Below are positions 62,871 to 64,000 of a stretch of DNA of 64,000 bases, one piece after another. Made by a program: the position numbers and the translations under genes. The stretch comes from Desulfobacteraceae bacterium. GTDB taxonomy: Bacteria > Desulfobacterota > Desulfobacteria > Desulfobacterales > Desulfobacteraceae. The stretch is from positions 62,001 through 126,000 of the forward strand of contig JADGEQ010000011.1 of assembly GCA_016744295.1 (NCBI GenBank), given 5' to 3'. The notes beneath the pieces are model-generated. The model searched no databases. It was not told the DNA's origin and saw nothing but the letters and a program-made list of their open reading frames with translations. Position 1 is the first letter of the stretch; each line of letters opens with the position of its first letter.

Positions 62871-63083
62871 TTAATATATCCTATAAATTAACGCCTTAAG
62901 GTATTATAGCGAGAGTCGTATGTCAAGGAATGCAATGCTCGAAAACCGCCCAGCTTAATAGAAAGATCTTTACCGAGCATGGCCGAAGGTCCGTCTATAA
63001 ATTCTTGATATTCATTTTACAAAAAAAATTGTTTTATAGCGATATCTGCTGTATGTTGAATTTTCCAGAGGAACAAATTAGTT

Positions 63084-64000
63084 ATGAATATTTTTGTTGC
63101 AAGACAGCCTATTTTCACACGAAAAAAAAATGTTTTCGGTTATGAAATGTTGTTCAGGAACGGGTTAGAAAATTCATTCCCGAATATTGACGGGGACACC
63201 GCTACCTCCAAAGTTCTATCCAATACTTTCTTTTCATTTGATCTCAATGAAATTCTTGGTAAGAAACCTGGGCTCATCAATTTCACCAAAGAACTCATTC
63301 TTCAAAAAACCCCTCTTCTTTTCCCAAAAGAACACATCATAATAGAGGTGCTTGAAGACATAGAACCCGACAAAAAAATCATTTCAGCCCTCTCGCAATT
63401 CAAAAAGGCGGGATTCAGAATTGCGCTTGATGATTTTATTTATGATAAAAAATTTATACCCATGATTGAGTTATGCTCCATTATCAAATTCGATCTCGTG
63501 GCAACCCCGCTTCATACCCTTGAGCATATCGTAAAAGACATCCAGTCAAACTATAGGATCACACTGTTGGCCGAAAAAGTGGAAACCTATGAAGAATTTG
63601 AAACAGCAAAGAAAATGGGATTTGCTTTATTCCAGGGATATTTTTTCTCAAAACCTGAAATTCTTTCCAAAAAGGATATTTCTTCGACCCAGATCAGCAA
63701 ACTTAAACTAATTAATGAGATGGGCAAAACAAAGTTGAATCTTACCAAAATTGAACTATTGATTAAAATGGACGTGTCGGTTTCATTTAAGTTGCTCAAA
63801 TTTATCAATTCTGCATATTTTAACAGGCCCTCTTCCATTGATACCATTAAAGATGCCATGACCTACCTTGGAACAGATGAACTAAAAAAATTCATAAATG
63901 TGGTGGCGGTGTCAGGCCTGAACGAAAGCAAGCCCGATGAGCTTGTCAAATTCTCCATGATACGGGCCAGAATGTGCGAACTGTGTGCAACCGTTTTAAC
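63084..64000 (+). CDS. EAL/HDOD-domain signalling protein (YuxH-like), 3' partial
   Basis: Opens at an ATG at 63084 (AGAGGA upstream) and runs off the right edge, 305 codons visible. Residues 1-200 are an EAL-like domain with the YuxH-type start NIFVARQPIFTRKKNVFGYE and LLFPKEHIIIEVLEDIEP, KKAGFRIALDDF. The catalytic EAL triplet reads EVL, and most metal ligands are missing, so it is probably not an active c-di-GMP phosphodiesterase. From about residue 215 an HDOD domain begins (LLIKMDVSVSFKLLKFINS, IKDAMTYLGTDELKKFINV). It is divergent from the fur-feoA gene, with 213 bases between. Confidence 0.85.
   Translation, partial: MNIFVARQPIFTRKKNVFGYEMLFRNGLENSFPNIDGDTATSKVLSNTFFSFDLNEILGKKPGLINFTKELILQKTPLLFPKEHIIIEVLEDIEPDKKIISALSQFKKAGFRIALDDFIYDKKFIPMIELCSIIKFDLVATPLHTLEHIVKDIQSNYRITLLAEKVETYEEFETAKKMGFALFQGYFFSKPEILSKKDISSTQISKLKLINEMGKTKLNLTKIELLIKMDVSVSFKLLKFINSAYFNRPSSIDTIKDAMTYLGTDELKKFINVVAVSGLNESKPDELVKFSMIRARMCELCATVL

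Noticed and set aside
62904..62935. TTGACA and TATAAT on minus upstream of the Fur-FeoA gene
   Set aside because: The hexamers are only 12 bases apart, too close for a sigma-70 promoter; another -10 at 17 bases is too weak to call.
62930..63145. 71-codon open frame on plus before the EAL/HDOD gene
   Set aside because: It overlaps the EAL/HDOD reading frame, which has clear domain signatures and a ribosome-binding site.
1..64000. CRISPR array, prophage or insertion sequence
   Set aside because: No regular direct repeats with spacers, no phage structural genes and no transposase were seen; the only mobile-like item is the 167-bp inverted-repeat element.

Overview
The window looks like chromosomal core DNA of a strictly anaerobic, Gram-negative Desulfobacterota bacterium, most likely of the Desulfobacteraceae (Desulfobacter/Desulfobacula-like). 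I base this on the mix of genes rather than on any one marker: the indolepyruvate:ferredoxin oxidoreductase pair iorAB, futalosine-route menaquinone synthesis (mqnB), LpxC (outer membrane), a type IV pilus pilMNOPQ block, many sigma-54 response regulators, a GAF/coiled-coil/LuxR regulator of a type common in this phylum, and a LysR protein resembling the selenium-metabolism family. No sulfate-reduction gene lies in the window, so the lifestyle is inferred.

Layout. 1-8.5 kb: end of a receiver/PEP-pyruvate-binding protein, then two unrelated glutamate dehydrogenases (small gdhA and a 1052-aa NAD type) with a LuxR-type regulator between them. 8.8-13.1 kb: an A+T-richer accessory patch with a 5'-truncated AraC/GlxA regulator, a flavoprotein, and a tetR-methyltransferase-aldo/keto reductase operon headed by a large perfect operator-like inverted repeat. 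13.3-15.1 kb: a DUF2914 protein and a one-polypeptide CdaA-YbbR diadenylate cyclase. 15.1-22.4 kb (minus strand): mqnB, aroQ, iorBA with a structured leader, hslO and a ComM-type ATPase. 22.5-28.8 kb: lpxC, DUF4390, NtrY/NtrX-like pair, rsmD, coaD. 28.8-34.6 kb: LysR regulator, enoyl-CoA hydratase-like protein, hydantoinase-family protein, histone-deacetylase-family hydrolase and epmA. 34.6-40 kb: two gene-poor stretches of about 1 kb around a NarL-type two-component pair, plus a 167-bp inverted-repeat element. 40-49.6 kb: tetR, a DUF368 (PopT-type) lipid carrier transporter, pcm, a K+ channel/RCK protein, serS-thrC, and LysM and TPR proteins. 49.6-58.1 kb: pilQPONM facing a histidine kinase/sigma-54 regulator pair. 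58.1-62.9 kb: an intergenic region that appears to encode a sigma-54-dependent small RNA, then TPR, SH3, feoB and a Fur-FeoA-FeoA fusion. The right edge cuts an EAL/HDOD gene.

The most interesting signal is at 58.13-58.45 kb. Directly downstream of a kinase/sigma-54 activator pair there are two copies of a 16-bp palindrome, a near-consensus -24/-12 promoter, and about 12 nt further a roughly 73-nt region with no start codon that ends in a strong terminator. This is the same gene order as cbrAB-crcZ of pseudomonads, but I do not recognise the RNA or the operator. Other points of note are the Fur-FeoA-FeoA fusion beside feoB, the CdaA-YbbR fusion together with an RCK_C-containing K+ channel (a possible c-di-AMP circuit), an NtrX-like protein whose GAFTGA loop is degenerate, and the two-GDH locus. 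No tRNA, rRNA, CRISPR array, transposase or prophage gene was recognised.
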